Source: Trichobilharzia regenti (taxonomy: Eukaryota > Platyhelminthes > Trematoda > Strigeidida > Schistosomatidae). From it: a stretch of DNA of 64,000 nt. Each line of letters starts with the position of its first letter. Position 1 is the first letter of the stretch. The notes below the pieces were generated by a model. It was not told where the DNA came from. It did not search any database and was given only the letters and a program-made list of their open reading frames with translations. Both the position numbers and the translations under genes were made by a program. Of the stretch, positions 29,444-40,034 are shown one piece after another. Location: NCBI GenBank assembly GCA_944472135.2, contig OX235266.1:15603925-15667924 (forward strand), in the 5' to 3' direction.

Positions 29444-29835
29444 TGATCACATTTGCAATCGATGTTACTCATCCAAAATTATTTATGAAAAAACAAAAAA
29501 CTGCCTATTCAAATGAACCGAGTATCTTTTCAATATATACTGGTCAACAATGTCAGATTGTTGGTATTGGTGGAGTAGATAAGACGAGTGACAATTGCGA
29601 TGAACATCCTCCCCCAGTTGGTATACCCGTTGAAAAGCTACTTCAAGTTATACAAATGCCAACATCACTGCATAATAATAATAATAATAATTCTGATGAA
29701 TCGTCAAAGAAGACATCATATGGTGGTGATTGTGGCGGTGGTGATCCTGGTGATGGAAATAATATTTATAAACAAACATTGAATGTACTTGATGCAATGG
29801 TTTCACAGATCATCTCTAGTTCACATATATATTAA
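29444..29835 (+). CDS. EXOSC5: Exosome subunit RRP46 (EXOSC5-like), exon 3
   Basis: Acceptor ggatcag|TG at 29,443/29,444 after a pyrimidine-rich tract; phase 1 from exon 2 restores the frame, and the three exons total 819 nt (272 codons plus stop). It reads ITFAIDVTHPKLFMKKQKTAYSNEPSIFSIYTGQQCQIVGIGGVDKTS, which fits the C-terminal strands of the RNase PH fold ([23 protein letters not shown] in human). After that comes a fluke-specific low-complexity part with an Asn run from (AAT)n (29,672-29,692) and Gly-rich residues, then a final helix NVLDAMVSQIISS. A TAA stop is followed by AT-rich sequence; no canonical AATAAA was found. Confidence 0.85.
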
Positions 29836-29944
29836 AAATTTCTAATATATGTACATATAAATATATATATTTTTTGTTATTGATTGATGTGTTGTTTTTC
29901 GATAAGATTTCTGACTATCGCGTTACAAATCTGAGTGCCAGTTA

Positions 29945-30415
29945 AAATAGAGCATGGTTAGAGAAAGTCTGGTACAGGGGATTACGTTTTACTTCCCCGT
30001 GTATTAATATGATTGGCTATTTGACAGTGAGAGATAGTGGAGGTTGATAAAGGATAGAGAGGGCTAATTTCTCATATTCTAGTTTACGCCGTCTCTGGCT
30101 TTGTAGACGTGATATCCGGCTGGCTGGCTATCGACCAAAGGGCGGGTGTACTGGTCATCAGTCCGCTCCGTCCTCCTTTTTGGCTGCTAGTGAGACATGG
30201 TCATTGAGAGTGGGAGATATGAAAAGGCCAGTTAGCTGTCTTTGATCACAGGTGCCTGTGTTCTATCTCCTGTGTGTGTTAAGTGGGATAATAAGGCGAG
30301 CAATATTGAGGTTAGGCATCAATCGAGTGCTAGGTAGGTAGGAGGGGAAATCAATTGACGAGGTTGTGAAGTTACAAAGACTGAGATGGTTAGGACATGC
30401 GTTGCGTATGCCTAG
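29945..30415 (+). mobile_element. RTE-like 3' fragment (+)
   Basis: About 29,945-30,060 matches 32,425-32,530. About 30,100-30,415 carries the RTE RT C-terminal region on + (reading LQRLRWLGHALRMPSQ at the end) with several stops. It is joined abruptly at about 30,415-30,425 to the hammerhead-headed repeat. Confidence 0.6.
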
Positions 30416-30419
30416 TCAA

Positions 30420-30480
30420 ACCAACCTAGTTGATGACTTCGTGGAGAAGGGAACTTTCTTCGCTGTAACTGTCTTTTCAC
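30420..30480 (+). ncRNA. Hammerhead-like motif (+)
   Basis: ttgatga (30,430-30,436), cttcgtgg, agaa, gggaactttcttc, then gctgtaactg. Same architecture as 13,455-13,530; core changed. Confidence 0.4.
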
Positions 30481-30870
30481 TATTTCCTATGATCAAATGT
30501 TTATATTCCGTAATTGTAGAAGACTTTATGCTTGGACGGTTGAGTATAAAAACTCTACGATGCCTTATTTGACACACACTTCATGTGATGAGAAAGGGTG
30601 TGTTAGGCATGAAACTATTAGCTTACTGCTAAACATTAAGTAAATGGCCGCTTTGATTTTTTTCTGTCATTCATATATATTTATTGTTGTCACTATTTCT
30701 ATTCAGCCTTCCATTTGTATTATTACTTATTATTAGTGTAAATGTTCTGTTAATTGTTTCCTCGACTTACTATGTAATGCCTAGAGAAAATTAAATGTAA
30801 CATACTGTACTACAGGCTGGGGATTCTACATTGTATCAAATGTACTGTTTTGAATAGAGCCGTAATGTTT
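30430..30870 (+). repeat. Hammerhead-headed dispersed repeat (copy 2)
   Basis: Colinear with 13,484-13,800; ends with 'ttgaatagagcc' and a TTATTATT tail near 30,875, as at 15,460. Confidence 0.55.
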
Positions 30871-30989
30871 ATTATTAAACGTGAGGTATAAACTGCGCCT
30901 CTGCGTGTTGTAACTTTCTCTAATGTAAAATTTTTATTCCTAATATTAAATGGATAAGCTTTTAATCAAAGAACTTTTGCTGTAATGGG

Positions 30990-31335
30990 GGAGATTTGCA
31001 GCTCGGGTGGATGATTTGATTTCGTTATATCCTCTGAGCTGATTGATTTAATTGTGAAACTTTCACACTGTCCTTCTTTCTAGACAACATCTTCATTACA
31101 GGTTTTTACAGTAAAATGAACTAATTTGAATTCTCCATGAACGGTGATATAAGTTGTATCTCCTAATAATGTAACAATTTTAAACAGAGTACCAAAAATG
31201 CAGTCAGGAAATTTCTAGAAGCTTGGTACACAGGAGAATCAGCGATTAACGTACACGCATACACACACACACACGATACCATAGATCAAATTTATGAACT
31301 AATAAAAAAAATTTGAATACAATAATTAGTCATCT
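30990..31335. repeat. Diverged relative of the palindrome unit
   Basis: 'gggggagatttgcagctcgg', 'ctagacaacatcttcatta' and 'aattctccatgaac' follow the same order as in 46,545-46,720, so it belongs to the repeat that formed the 46.6-47.6 kb palindrome. It has a CA microsatellite at about 31,258-31,273. Confidence 0.55.
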
Positions 31336-31354
31336 AATACAGTGATCTCAACTC

Positions 31355-32045
31355 ACTGGCTATAGACCAAAGGGCGGGTGTACTGCTCATCAGTCCGCTC
31401 CGTCCTCCTTTATGGTTGTGAGACTGGCCACTGAGAGTGGAAGACATGAAAAGACTAGCTGTCTTTGATCATAGGTGCCTGCGCTCTATTTCCCGTGTAA
31501 AGTGGCATTGAGGTTAGGCGTCGAGTTCTAGGTAAACAGGGGAAATCAATCGACGAAGTCGTGAAGCTACAAAGACTGAGATGGTTAGGACATGTGTTAC
31601 GTATGCCAAGCCATCGCCTCCCTCGATGAGCAATGTTAGCGGATATAGGGTCAGGCTGGAAAAAAGCTAGCGGCGGTCAAACAAAAACTTGGCTTCACCA
31701 GTCAATGAAATCCACAACAGTTGGTCTAAGCCACGTAGGAAGGTGTAGACTTCCAGGCTGGGGTTCTCGGGACGGTAAAAGCAAATGGTTGGAAACAATT
31801 GGTGACATGGCTCAAAATCGTTCTCAGTGGCGCAGATGCATCCACTTCTTGTGACTTATGATCTCCAATGAAACTGTTTTGTTCTTCGTTATTACTCCTC
31901 CTTTGTCTCACACCTCTGCTCACTGTTTCTATTATGCTTTTCTTGTCCTTTCTTCTCTTGCTTCGCGTGCTACACGGAGTGTGGCGACTTGAACTTCCGC
32001 AAATTTGTGCGAAGTTCTATGTCGAAAACAGACAGACAGACAACT
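31355..32045 (+). mobile_element. RTE/SR2-like 3' end (+)
   Basis: RT C-terminal remnant (31,355-31,860; AMLADIGSGWKKASGGQTKTWLHQSMK near 31,630 and RNRSQWRRCI near 31,840) followed by the 3' tail with 'cttctcttgcttcgcgtgc' and 'gcgaagttctatgtcgaaaac'. Inverted relative of 8,416-9,120 and about 90% similar by eye. Confidence 0.75.
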
Positions 32046-32424
32046 CACTGAACAAATCTTAATCTCATAAACTGGAACCGCTTTTGTTTTTTTGAGTTGC
32101 TATGTGAACCTACAAGTTAACATTGTTCTGTTAATTAATTTTTCTCTGTTTTCTGTCCTACCCCTCCTCCTCTTTTCAACTTTAAAAGCGTATAAATTGA
32201 TGATGAAAACTTAAACTAAAAATTGTAATGCTGCTTACATTTTGGATGTGTCAATTTTATAGTATCTTTTCTCTACTACCACTTAAACATTAAAGTATGT
32301 TATTATCATCTATATATAACCATTGTAATTTGAGGTAGTGGTGTACAGCTGAGGAGAACCTGTGAAGTAGAATGACGATATCACATTTTATACTGCAAAT
32401 TTCATCTTCCTTTCTTTATTAAAA
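32046..32424. other. No gene seen
   Basis: AT-rich; 32,340-32,415 is the inverted relative of 955-1,025. Confidence 0.45.
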
Positions 32425-32760
32425 TAGGATGGTCAGAGAAAGTCTGGTAGAGGGGATTACGTCTTACTTCTCCATGTGTTAATATGACTGGCTATTTGAT
32501 GGTGCGAGAGAAAGAGAGAGGGTGGAGCACTATCTAAAGAAATCACCGATCGTTGTATCGAATCAGCCTAGTGACCTATTGCCTAACAAATATACCGAAA
32601 CGAAAATGGAGATGGATTAAGCCTATGAGGGACATTATGCGCCAGCCAGATCATCGAGTGGGACTCGAATGGGTGACGACAAGTTGGGTGTGATCTTGAG
32701 GATGACATGGAGTAAGAGATGAAAGCCTATGGGAAATCGTAGAATCTTTCAAAAAAATGG
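32425..32760 (+). mobile_element. RTE-like C-terminal fragment
   Basis: About 32,590-32,760 reads KRKWRWI...RQPDHRVGLEW, resembling the C-terminal RT tail seen at 35,585-35,760 (KKWRWIGHTLRKPS). Stops are present. Confidence 0.45.
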
Positions 32761-32835
32761 ATACTGAACAAATAGTACTCTTTTCGATAACCCCTTCATC
32801 ATCAGGCTCTACAGTTATATGCATACATTATAGTG
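32760..32835 (-). ncRNA. Hammerhead-like motif with intact core boxes
   Basis: On the - strand: actgtagagc, CTGATGA, tgaaggggttatc, GAAA, agagtactattt, gttcagtatc. Both conserved boxes CUGAUGA and GAAA are intact, and agtact after GAAA is palindromic as in Penelope ribozymes; ACTG and CAGT could form helix I. Helix II as drawn is weak. It lies about 200 nt downstream of the Penelope endonuclease remnant at 33,000. Confidence 0.45.
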
Positions 32836-32999
32836 AATTAGTGTGATGAACAACATTAATGTGGCTGTTTAAATAACATCGAATCAATAATATTGATAGA
32901 TTACAGCTCAATAGCATCAACATAACAATAAGCTGAGTGTCAGAAAAATTAGGAAAGATAATATTACAAATTCATGAGTATATAGTTTCTACTGAAGGC

Positions 33000-33860
33000 C
33001 AGTCAGGGCAGTAGTAGTGACTAGCTGGACTTGCTTCTTTTGGATACCGAGCGCTGGTTGTTTGAGGCAAATCGCAATAGCCTCTGCTGTTTGGAGCCTG
33101 CGGTGCTTCGATGATTTTGGCAATTTATTAGGCACCCGGTAGATTATACAGAAGGATTCTTCAGTGCTGACTGGCTTTGTGGCCCGTTTGTTTGCACCAG
33201 ATGGTCCAATATGAAGCTGTTAATGGTTTTAACTTCACCTTTACTTAGCCATAGTGGGAGATGTTCTCGAGTGAGCACGAAAAATCAAGTTCCTAGAACA
33301 ACGACCAATATAACTCGCTCCAACAAAAGCAGCGCAGTTGAATTGGTAGATACAATTTGAAGTGGCTAGTCTAGGTTTTCATCTTTCAGTCGAGGTAGCA
33401 CCATCAGTCGTGTAGAGAATAATATTTGTAGTTCCCCAGCATTAAAAGTTCTTTGAACTGATTTTCTTAATTTCTTCGTAATTATCTCACTTGGTATATC
33501 ACCCTTGAATTGTAGTCGTATATAAAGAGGCTTCTTGTTTACAGATAGTGATGAGTAGTCCTTTTCCGCTTTCAGCTAAGAATAAAGACTGTGGAGAACA
33601 GAGTAAAATCGATTACCTTCTGTTCCTTGATTTTGTTAGTAATATTTTGTATATCTCTAGTATCAACGCTACGTCATTCCTATTGTACATGTTATGTATA
33701 GAATAGATGAAGATTGATTGATGAACCTCTCTATCTAGCTGCCTATATTACATTTTTAATAGAAATTTAGCTGTGTCCCACCCTATTATGCGATCGTCTG
33801 TAGGTATGGTATATTCTTTGTGCTGTTTAACTGCAAATTAGTGATGCAAGATCTTTAGGA
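33000..33860 (-). pseudogene. Penelope-like element remnant (RT tail and GIY-YIG nuclease)
   Basis: From high to low coordinates: a faint RT trace (33,860-33,430), then CIYQFNCA...VGASYIGRCSRNL (about 33,360-33,270), SPTMAK, FCIIYRVPNKLPKSSKHRRLQTAEAIAICLKQPALGIQKK (down to about 33,030). YIGR marks the nuclease active site. Several stops and shifts; inactive. Confidence 0.65.
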
Positions 33861-33889
33861 GTCAGTATCCGCATTCATTCTTGCAGGTG

Positions 33890-34510
33890 AACTGTTTGGA
33901 GTTGCTGTAAAGTTTGTGTATCTAGGTGGTTATGCGAGGGCTGACAGTGGGACACATGAAATCTCTAATTGTATAGCAAAAGCCAGGGTTGCATACGCCA
34001 ACTTGGGCCACCTGTGTCGCCGTCAAATGTTGATCCTATAATGCTCCGATGCGCGCAGTCTTACTTTATACCTGTGAAACCTACCGTCTCCTAATAGAGA
34101 ATGTGCGACGATTTTATGTATTCAACCATTGCTGTCACCGTAGAATTGCTCGCATCTCACGGCATCGTCGTATGAGTGATCCTTAGGTCAAGCAGCGTGT
34201 ATATGAACACAGTGGAGGTCATCACTGATTGAGTGTCGTTATTTGGAAACACTGGCTTCATTGAATGTAACAAATATATCACCCCAGTCTCTGTTCGCTA
34301 GCTCTGGAAAAAGCGGACAAGTGGTCAGCGTACGATGTGGAATGAAGGATATTTGTGCTCGCTTAGCATTATTCGATACATCACAAACTCCCTGGTTACG
34401 GTTCGAATCAGTGGCTCAAAACGTTGTCACATACATATGGCTAAGAATCGTAATCACTGGCAAATATATTGCTGGTTTGCCAATGTGATGGCTTATTAGT
34501 GAACAACAGA
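33890..34510 (+). pseudogene. RTE-like RT fragment with stops
   Basis: + strand reads VKFVYLGGYARADSGTHEISNCIAKARVAYANLGHLCRRQML followed by further RT thumb sequence in shifting frames. Related to but clearly different from the copy at 8,754. Confidence 0.6.
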
Positions 34511-34620
34511 TGCAGCCCCAGAGATAGTAAAGCTAGATTTATCACACAGTTTAAAAAATCATCTCACCACCCATCTACAATGTGAGAGTTTATATTGTCA
34601 GCAACTCTTAGTGTGGTAAC

Positions 34621-34640
34621 CCCCCCCCCCCAAAAAAAAT
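34621..34640. repeat. Poly-C/poly-A tract
   Basis: A run of about 12 C followed by about 8 A; prone to assembly or sequencing error. Confidence 0.8.
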
Positions 34641-34689
34641 ATGATCAAGCTCTTTTACTATCCTAAGTAGTAGCTTGGAATAGCAGTCA

Positions 34690-35860
34690 CCTCTCTATCT
34701 CAAATTCATCGACTTTGAAAAGGCCTTCGACAGCGCAGCATCGAGAGGTCATTTGGCAACTAGTTCGCTACTACGGGGTCCCATCGACAATTATACATCT
34801 CATCCAACAGTTATACGACAATGCTGCATGCCAAGTAATCCACAACCGGAAACTTACGGAAGCCTTCAAGGAAGTGAAGACGGAGTAAGACAAGGCTGCC
34901 TACTATCACTAATGATCTTCCTGATTGCAGTAGATTGGATAATGAGACAGACAGTGGGCAGCGAGGAGGCAGGGATAAAATGGACTCACACAAAAAACTT
35001 GGAGGATCTGGACTTCACCGATTATATATGCCTGATTTCCCACAAACTGGAAGATATGCAAGTGACAAGCAACAAGCTGGCAGAAGAAACATCAAAGATA
35101 GGACTTCCTTCAGGTGAACATAGATAAAACACAGATGATGAAGATTCCTGGCCAACACCAACAGCAACAACAGACAACAATCAGCCAGCATAAATGGGAG
35201 GAACCTGAAAGAAACAACCTCCTTCACCCACCTACCCTACCTGGGAAGCATCGTTTCAACTACAGGCAGACGGAAGTGACGAAGATATCAATGCAGCGAG
35301 TATCGGGAAAGCAAGACAAGCTTTCATTACTCTCAAATCTGTGTGGAAGAGGTTAACAGCACTCAGCATCAAAAATAACATCCGGGTTTTCAACTCCAAT
35401 GTAAAGTCAGTGCTACTATACGGATCAGAGACTTGCACCACGTGTCATAAAGAGCATCTCCAACAAACTTCAGACCTTCATTAACAGTTGTCTTCGCTCA
35501 ATACTACTCAAGATCAGATGGCCAGAAAAGATCAGCAACAGAAATCTCTGGCAATGAGAGAACCAACTAGGAACCAATTGTGAAACAAATAGGCAGGAAG
35601 AAATGGAGATGGATTGGCCATACTCTGAGAAAACCATCAAGTGACATCACTAGACAAGCCATCACTCGAGTGTAACCCAAAAGGAAAGCGGCTAGTTGGT
35701 CGTCAGTGAAAGGGTGACTTGGAGGAGGTTATATGAAGAGGAGATAAAAACATGTGGGAAGACTTGGAGCGGGGTGAAAAATTTGGCAGAAAACAGAAGG
35801 CAATGGAGGTGCGCAGCTGAAGCCCTATGTTCCTCTAGGAACTAAAGGATACAATAATAA
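34690..35860 (+). mobile_element. RTE-like non-LTR element fragment (+)
   Basis: RT palm from FIDFEKAFDS (about 34,707) through GVRQGCLLS (34,885) to the catalytic box region LEDLDFTDY (34,998-35,024), then DKTQMMKIPGQHQQ (35,115), thumb, and the C-terminal KKWRWIGHTLRKPS. The normal FADD catalytic box is FTDY here, so catalytic Asp is lost. Several frameshifts. (CAA)n at about 35,158-35,175 encodes the Gln run also present in the copy at 19,130-20,455. Confidence 0.7.
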
Positions 35861-36329
35861 TAATAAGTAGTTTAGAACGATTAAATACTGAAACACCAAT
35901 ACTAATACATTCGGTGCATAAAAGGGCATTGATTGAAACATCAAAATTAACGACTTTATATCTGATAGTTGTGAGGACTTTATTTAGCAGCGGGGAGAGG
36001 AGTATCGTTTAAATTCATTCATATTTTAAGAATAGATAGTAGTACTAATGATGTCACCAAGTGTCAATGCTGACGATGATAAACGCTTGATAACTAACCT
36101 GGACGATTGTTCCCTGATCCAGAACTGTTATATTGTAGAAGACAAACAATAGGGGTTAGAAACATGTATATTTCCAAGACAAGCAAGAAAAAATGTGCCC
36201 AAGAGTAACGAAATATACGACATGTATATATTGATCCAGTAAAAGAGCTTGGATAGTAAGGCGTTAACAGCATACCGGCAACTGATTGGTTGACACACCC
36301 ATCATGTAACAAACATTTGATTTTCTTTA
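35861..36329. other. No gene seen
   Basis: AT-rich spacer with a short (AAT)n at 35,852-35,864. Confidence 0.4.
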
Positions 36330-36525
36330 AACAATGCCATCGCCAGACGTTTCCTTCACACGGGTCATGAGATGGACGTCTAAAGATCTTTCAAAAATTA
36401 TCTATAGGTAAAAGAGTTCAATTTTCCTGAAGTTTGCTGAAGCCATTTCGATCAAGCTGCTGAAACCTGATTTATGTGTTGAAAAAGAAGCAGTTATCAG
36501 TCTTTCCTTGTCCTGCTGCCTGGTA
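36330..36525 (+). pseudogene. Penelope-like endonuclease C-terminal remnant (+)
   Basis: + strand reads TGHEMDV, then SFKIIYR*KSS, then FAEAISIKLLKPDLCVEKEAVISLSL, equivalent to the SFKVIY...IAEALAI...LCVQKRFV end of the nuclease at 42,045. One in-frame stop. Confidence 0.6.
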
Positions 36526-36734
36526 ACTGGATATTTTCACCTCTCTTTCCATCTGATTACGTCATGTGGAAAGTTTCTTTTGTGTGTATGATCATTACTG
36601 TTCGGAATAGTGTTTAATATTATTATACATATATTACTACTCTATGCATATATTGATTGATTGGTTTTTGTTTAAAAATGAACTCTGTGCAAGTATGTGA
36701 AAATTATTTTTGTAAATATACTTAATAATGGCTT

Positions 36735-36800
36735 TGGCCTGTAAGCAGCTGATGAGAAGGCAACGAAATAAGCAATGATGGTACGACTGTACTCTGCAAA
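36735..36800 (+). ncRNA. Hammerhead-like core, intact boxes
   Basis: CTGATGA at 36,749-36,755, gaaggcaac, GAAA at 36,765-36,768. Helix II would be very short (G...C). It lies about 230 nt downstream of the Penelope endonuclease remnant on the same strand, the position expected for a Penelope-encoded ribozyme. Helix III and the cleavage site are not clear. Confidence 0.4.
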
Positions 36801-37514
36801 AACCGCTGTTGTTCTTGCTTTATTCAGATTTGCTTTCATCTAACATACAGGCATCATAATCATCATTACCACTGTCATCTGATGTTATGATTGTCTTAAA
36901 AATACACATCTGAACAGCAGACGCGCGACTCCTGGAAGCAAAATGATTCTGGTTGTACTAGCTAGAAATGGGTTGTAACCTACATAGAAGACGATCGTCG
37001 TTATCTGACATATGACTACTTACTGCTATTAGCCGCTTAACCAAAAATTATCTCAACATAAACATTGTCGAGCTTATACATTCCATTCCATCTAGCACTA
37101 CGGATATTTATCATAGGTACTTATGGTTAATGGTAGGTCTCATATTTCATTTGCATAAGACTGCAATCATCCATCGATGCGTATTCAAACTTAGCCATAT
37201 AACATCACTGCTCTTTCCAGTCACTTTTCACTTAAATAAACTTTCCAGCCTGGTAGTGCACATAGTTGAATGGAAATGGCCAAGTTAAACTTTCAGCACC
37301 ACTAACTAAATGACAATGGAGTGCGGCCGCACAGATGACCTTGAAACGCTTACTGAGCAAGTTAGTGAAACTTGGGTAAGATCAAGTTACGCTTTGAGCA
37401 AAGGAGAAGTTAGGGTTAGGTTAACCTAATATAAAAGCGACGTTAGGGTTGGTTCGAGTTAGATTACAGTTAGTTTAGGGATATCTTCATGTTAGAGTTA
37501 AGTTTATCAAAGAT
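36801..37514. other. No gene seen
   Basis: AT-rich. Degenerate TTAGGG-like repeats at about 37,389-37,475 only. Confidence 0.45.
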
Positions 37515-37706
37515 ATTTTTTTTTCTTGATTACAGCTTGATTCCACACCGTATTTTTGGTACAAGTATGGAATTTTCAGCGTGGATATCGGTAGCCCAAA
37601 TTTTGCAGGCCGACCATAGATATCGGTGTGCGTCGGCGTGGGCTCGAACCTCGGACCATGTGCATGGTCGGCGAGAGAGTCCTAACCACTGTGCCACCGA
37701 CACACA
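37515..37706 (-). repeat. tRNA-derived SINE (family A)
   Basis: On the - strand it starts GTGTCGGTGGCACAGTGG with a pol III A-box, has a B-box ggttcgagccc, and ends in an A-rich tail (T run at 37,516-37,524 on +). Colinear with 48,045-48,235 (-) and 51,164-51,350 (+). Confidence 0.75.
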
Positions 37707-37771
37707 AGGTTATTGTTAGGGTTAGAAAACCTAGAAAATTACATGCATAGAATGTGGTTGTGCACTGTGGT

Positions 37772-37942
37772 AGAGTAAAATTCCATTGTGGTTAAAAATC
37801 ATTTTGACAAAGTCTCGCAGTGTTATATATTGATATTTACTAATGACAACGTTTCGAGCACAATATATTGCTCAGTAAATATTACTGCATAACACTATGA
37901 GACTTTATCAAAATAAATTTTACCCACAATGGAATTATACTC
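37772..37942. repeat. 171-bp fold-back element
   Basis: Arms of about 80 nt ('agagtaaaattccattgtgg' at the left and its complement 'ccacaatggaattatactct' at the right) pair almost throughout. The loop carries GAGCA...TGCTC followed (on the - strand) by CGAAACGTTGTC. Relatives occur at 24,150-24,270 and 25,655-25,775. Confidence 0.7.
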
Positions 37943-38112
37943 TGTTGATACTCCAACCTAAAACTGAGAGCTGTTTTTATCACATACAAGAGAAAGGTAT
38001 CCCCTGTATCGCTTTTATGCAGTTTTTATTCATAATTAAATGTATTCCCCACATAAAAATGCCTCTTTCACGTGATTGGTGCGTTCAAGGTCGTTCGCTG
38101 AATGGTAGTTAG

Positions 38113-38428
38113 TGTGCGGTGAGGGCTGGCTGCTAGCCAAATTGGTAGACAGTAATTTACGTCAATGTTATGTCCCCAATATTGGTCGTGAGGAAAATGA
38201 GGGGAAAGGCTTTGCGTAGGCAGATACAGTTAACATATAGATGATCTGACATTCAAGAAACAGCCACAAAGAGATGAAAGATGAACTTTCAGTGAGAAAC
38301 AACCACCAATCAGAAGCCTGTGTTTGCTTGCCTACAATAATCTATGTAATGTACATGAAAATCCATAAATATCTGTTGATTTCCTCAATAAACGATCTGT
38401 TTCCTGGTCCTTGTCCTCTGTTGTTACA
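38113..38428 (+). repeat. 5' LTR of the TRIM-like element
   Basis: Shares 'ggctgctagccaaa', 'ttaacatatagatgat' and 'aataaacgat' with the 3' copy. Confidence 0.7.
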
Positions 38429-38848
38429 TTTAGTGTCGCTGCCTACCAACAAATGGAAAGCCTATGCCCTGCAGTTTTTGATGGAGACATATGGATCTTT
38501 GGGCAGGACTTCGAGGCTTCTGCACAGTTCAGTGGCATTCGAGATCTGTCAGCGATTAGGCTGCTACATGGAACACCGCTGGGAGGTCGGAGAAAGCAAC
38601 ATATGGAAGTGCGAGGCGAAATACCGATGAATGTGCGACAGGGTCATGCAAACAGTTTCCAAAGTGTGAAGGACCACATATGGTCACGTTGAGATGGGGT
38701 TACGCAGACACAATTGCGATGGTAAACAAAGAGAAACGGGTAAATATCAGCGAGCGCCAAGATTCCAGACAACAAGACAAACGAACAAAGCCCCTAGAAC
38801 AAGAAGATCGGACCAACATCAGTTGGAAGTTTTTGACGGGGGGACGAG

Positions 38849-39187
38849 TGTGGTAAGAGGTGGCTGCTAGCCAAAAGTGGTAGACAGTATTTCACGTCAA
38901 TGTGTGTGTGTCCCAAATATTGGTCGTGAGAAAATATGAACAAAGACACTGATTCAACAAACAACCACAGCACACTTTGCATAGGTGGATACAGTTAACA
39001 TATAGATGATTGATATTCAAGAAACAGCCATAAAGAGATGCAAGGTTAACTTTCTGTGAGAAACAACCAATCAGAAGACTGTTTGTGTGCTTGAATAAGC
39101 TATAATAATGTAGATGAAAATATATAAATACGTGTTGATTTCCTTAATAAACGATTTGTAGCCTGGTGCTTGTCTTCTGTTGTTACA
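38849..39187 (+). repeat. 3' LTR of the TRIM-like element
   Basis: Longer by about 23 bp than the 5' LTR. Confidence 0.7.
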
Positions 39188-39491
39188 GTAGTGCTTAAAG
39201 TTTAACTTTGCCATGGAGATTTAGTCAAGTAATGAAGTCTCGAGGCTAATACTAGATGTGACTACTGATCTGTCACCGGTTAATCACACAATTGAACGTA
39301 CTTTATGCAGTGATGCATGCAGTTGTCGATGAGGCACTGTACTAAGACTCTGTCGCTAGTAGGCAATCACAAGCGAACATACCACGTCAAGTTCAACAAA
39401 TAAAAGTCATTTCATCAGTATAAAATTTATAATTATTCTATAAATACAACACAGACGTCTAAGATGAATTGCACATACACTCACACACACA
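39188..39491. other. 3' flank of INO80B-like gene
   Basis: No further gene. A CA/GT run at about 39,475-39,490 lies just after the stop codon (- strand). No clear AATAAA was seen. Confidence 0.45.
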
Positions 39492-40034
39492 CTATGTTGA
39501 AACAATCTTTGACGGTGATGTTTGAGATTGAGCCAAGTTGGCTTTATAACACGATAGACTGCATAAAGAACGTCCAGTTTTTGGACATTCATAACGTCTA
39601 ACACAACCGCATCCCATATCACACATACGTGGCTTTGGTGTTTCATTAGTAGCATTGGTAGGCTTGTTAAAATTCGCATGGAAATAGTCGTGTGTTGCAG
39701 GTAGACAAATAACAGTTGACTCGGTTAGACGAGAGGAGGAAATGAAACGTATATAGTTTGGATTAGATGGATGATGATGCAAGTGCGAGCCCCCACCACC
39801 ATCGGGCATTGAAATGCATTCTGATTTGTCTTCAGCCATTGGTGTTGGTAGTGGTGGTGGCGGTGTGATCCCTTCACTACTATTTATCTCTGTAGACTCT
39901 ACACACATTTCGTTATCTGATTGTTGTTGTGAAGCAAGTACACTATCGTCATGATCTTCTCTTGTAGGTGAGTCATTGGTTTGTAGTCGTCTACCTCGGC
40001 CTCGACCACGTCCGCTTATTCCATTGGAGCTAAT
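39492..40034 (-). CDS. INO80B: INO80 complex subunit B-like protein, exon 3 (C terminus)
   Basis: Encodes residues 188-367. It opens ISSNGISGRGRGRGRRLQ, a Gly-Arg stretch with AT-hook character (GRGRGR), then a low-complexity linker with polyproline and a GGGG-HLHHH piece, and ends with a HIT-type zinc finger: MCDMGCGCVRRYECPKTGRSLCSLSCYKANL. The PAPA-1 region plus terminal zf-HIT is the INO80B layout. INO80B is a subunit of the nuclear INO80 chromatin remodeller. Acceptor: aattatag|ATT at 40,035/40,034, phase 0; stop TAG at 39,494-39,492. Confidence 0.85.
   Translation of the reverse strand: MSSNGISGRGRGRGRRLQTNDSPTREDHDDSVLASQQQSDNEMCVESTEINSSEGITPPPPLPTPMAEDKSECISMPDGGGGSHLHHHPSNPNYIRFISSSRLTESTVICLPATHDYFHANFNKPTNATNETPKPRMCDMGCGCVRRYECPKTGRSLCSLSCYKANLAQSQTSPSKIVST

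Larger units (their letters stand above)
38113..39187 (+). mobile_element. Miniature LTR element (TRIM-like)
   Basis: Two direct LTR-like repeats (38,113-38,428, 316 bp; 38,849-39,187, 339 bp) with TGTG...TTACA ends enclose only about 420 bp without a protein domain. The 3' copy is preceded by a purine-rich gacggggggacgag, a likely polypurine tract; just after the 5' copy comes ttTAGTGTCGCTGCC, which could be a decayed primer site. A solo LTR of the family lies at 18,735-19,063 and fragments at 44,491 and 46,087. No clear target duplication (gttag and gtagt at the ends do not match). Confidence 0.65.

Noticed and set aside
37389..37475. Interstitial telomere
   Set aside because: Only scattered TTAGGG-like hexamers; too degenerate. 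The same holds for the CCCTAA-like bits at about 1,630.
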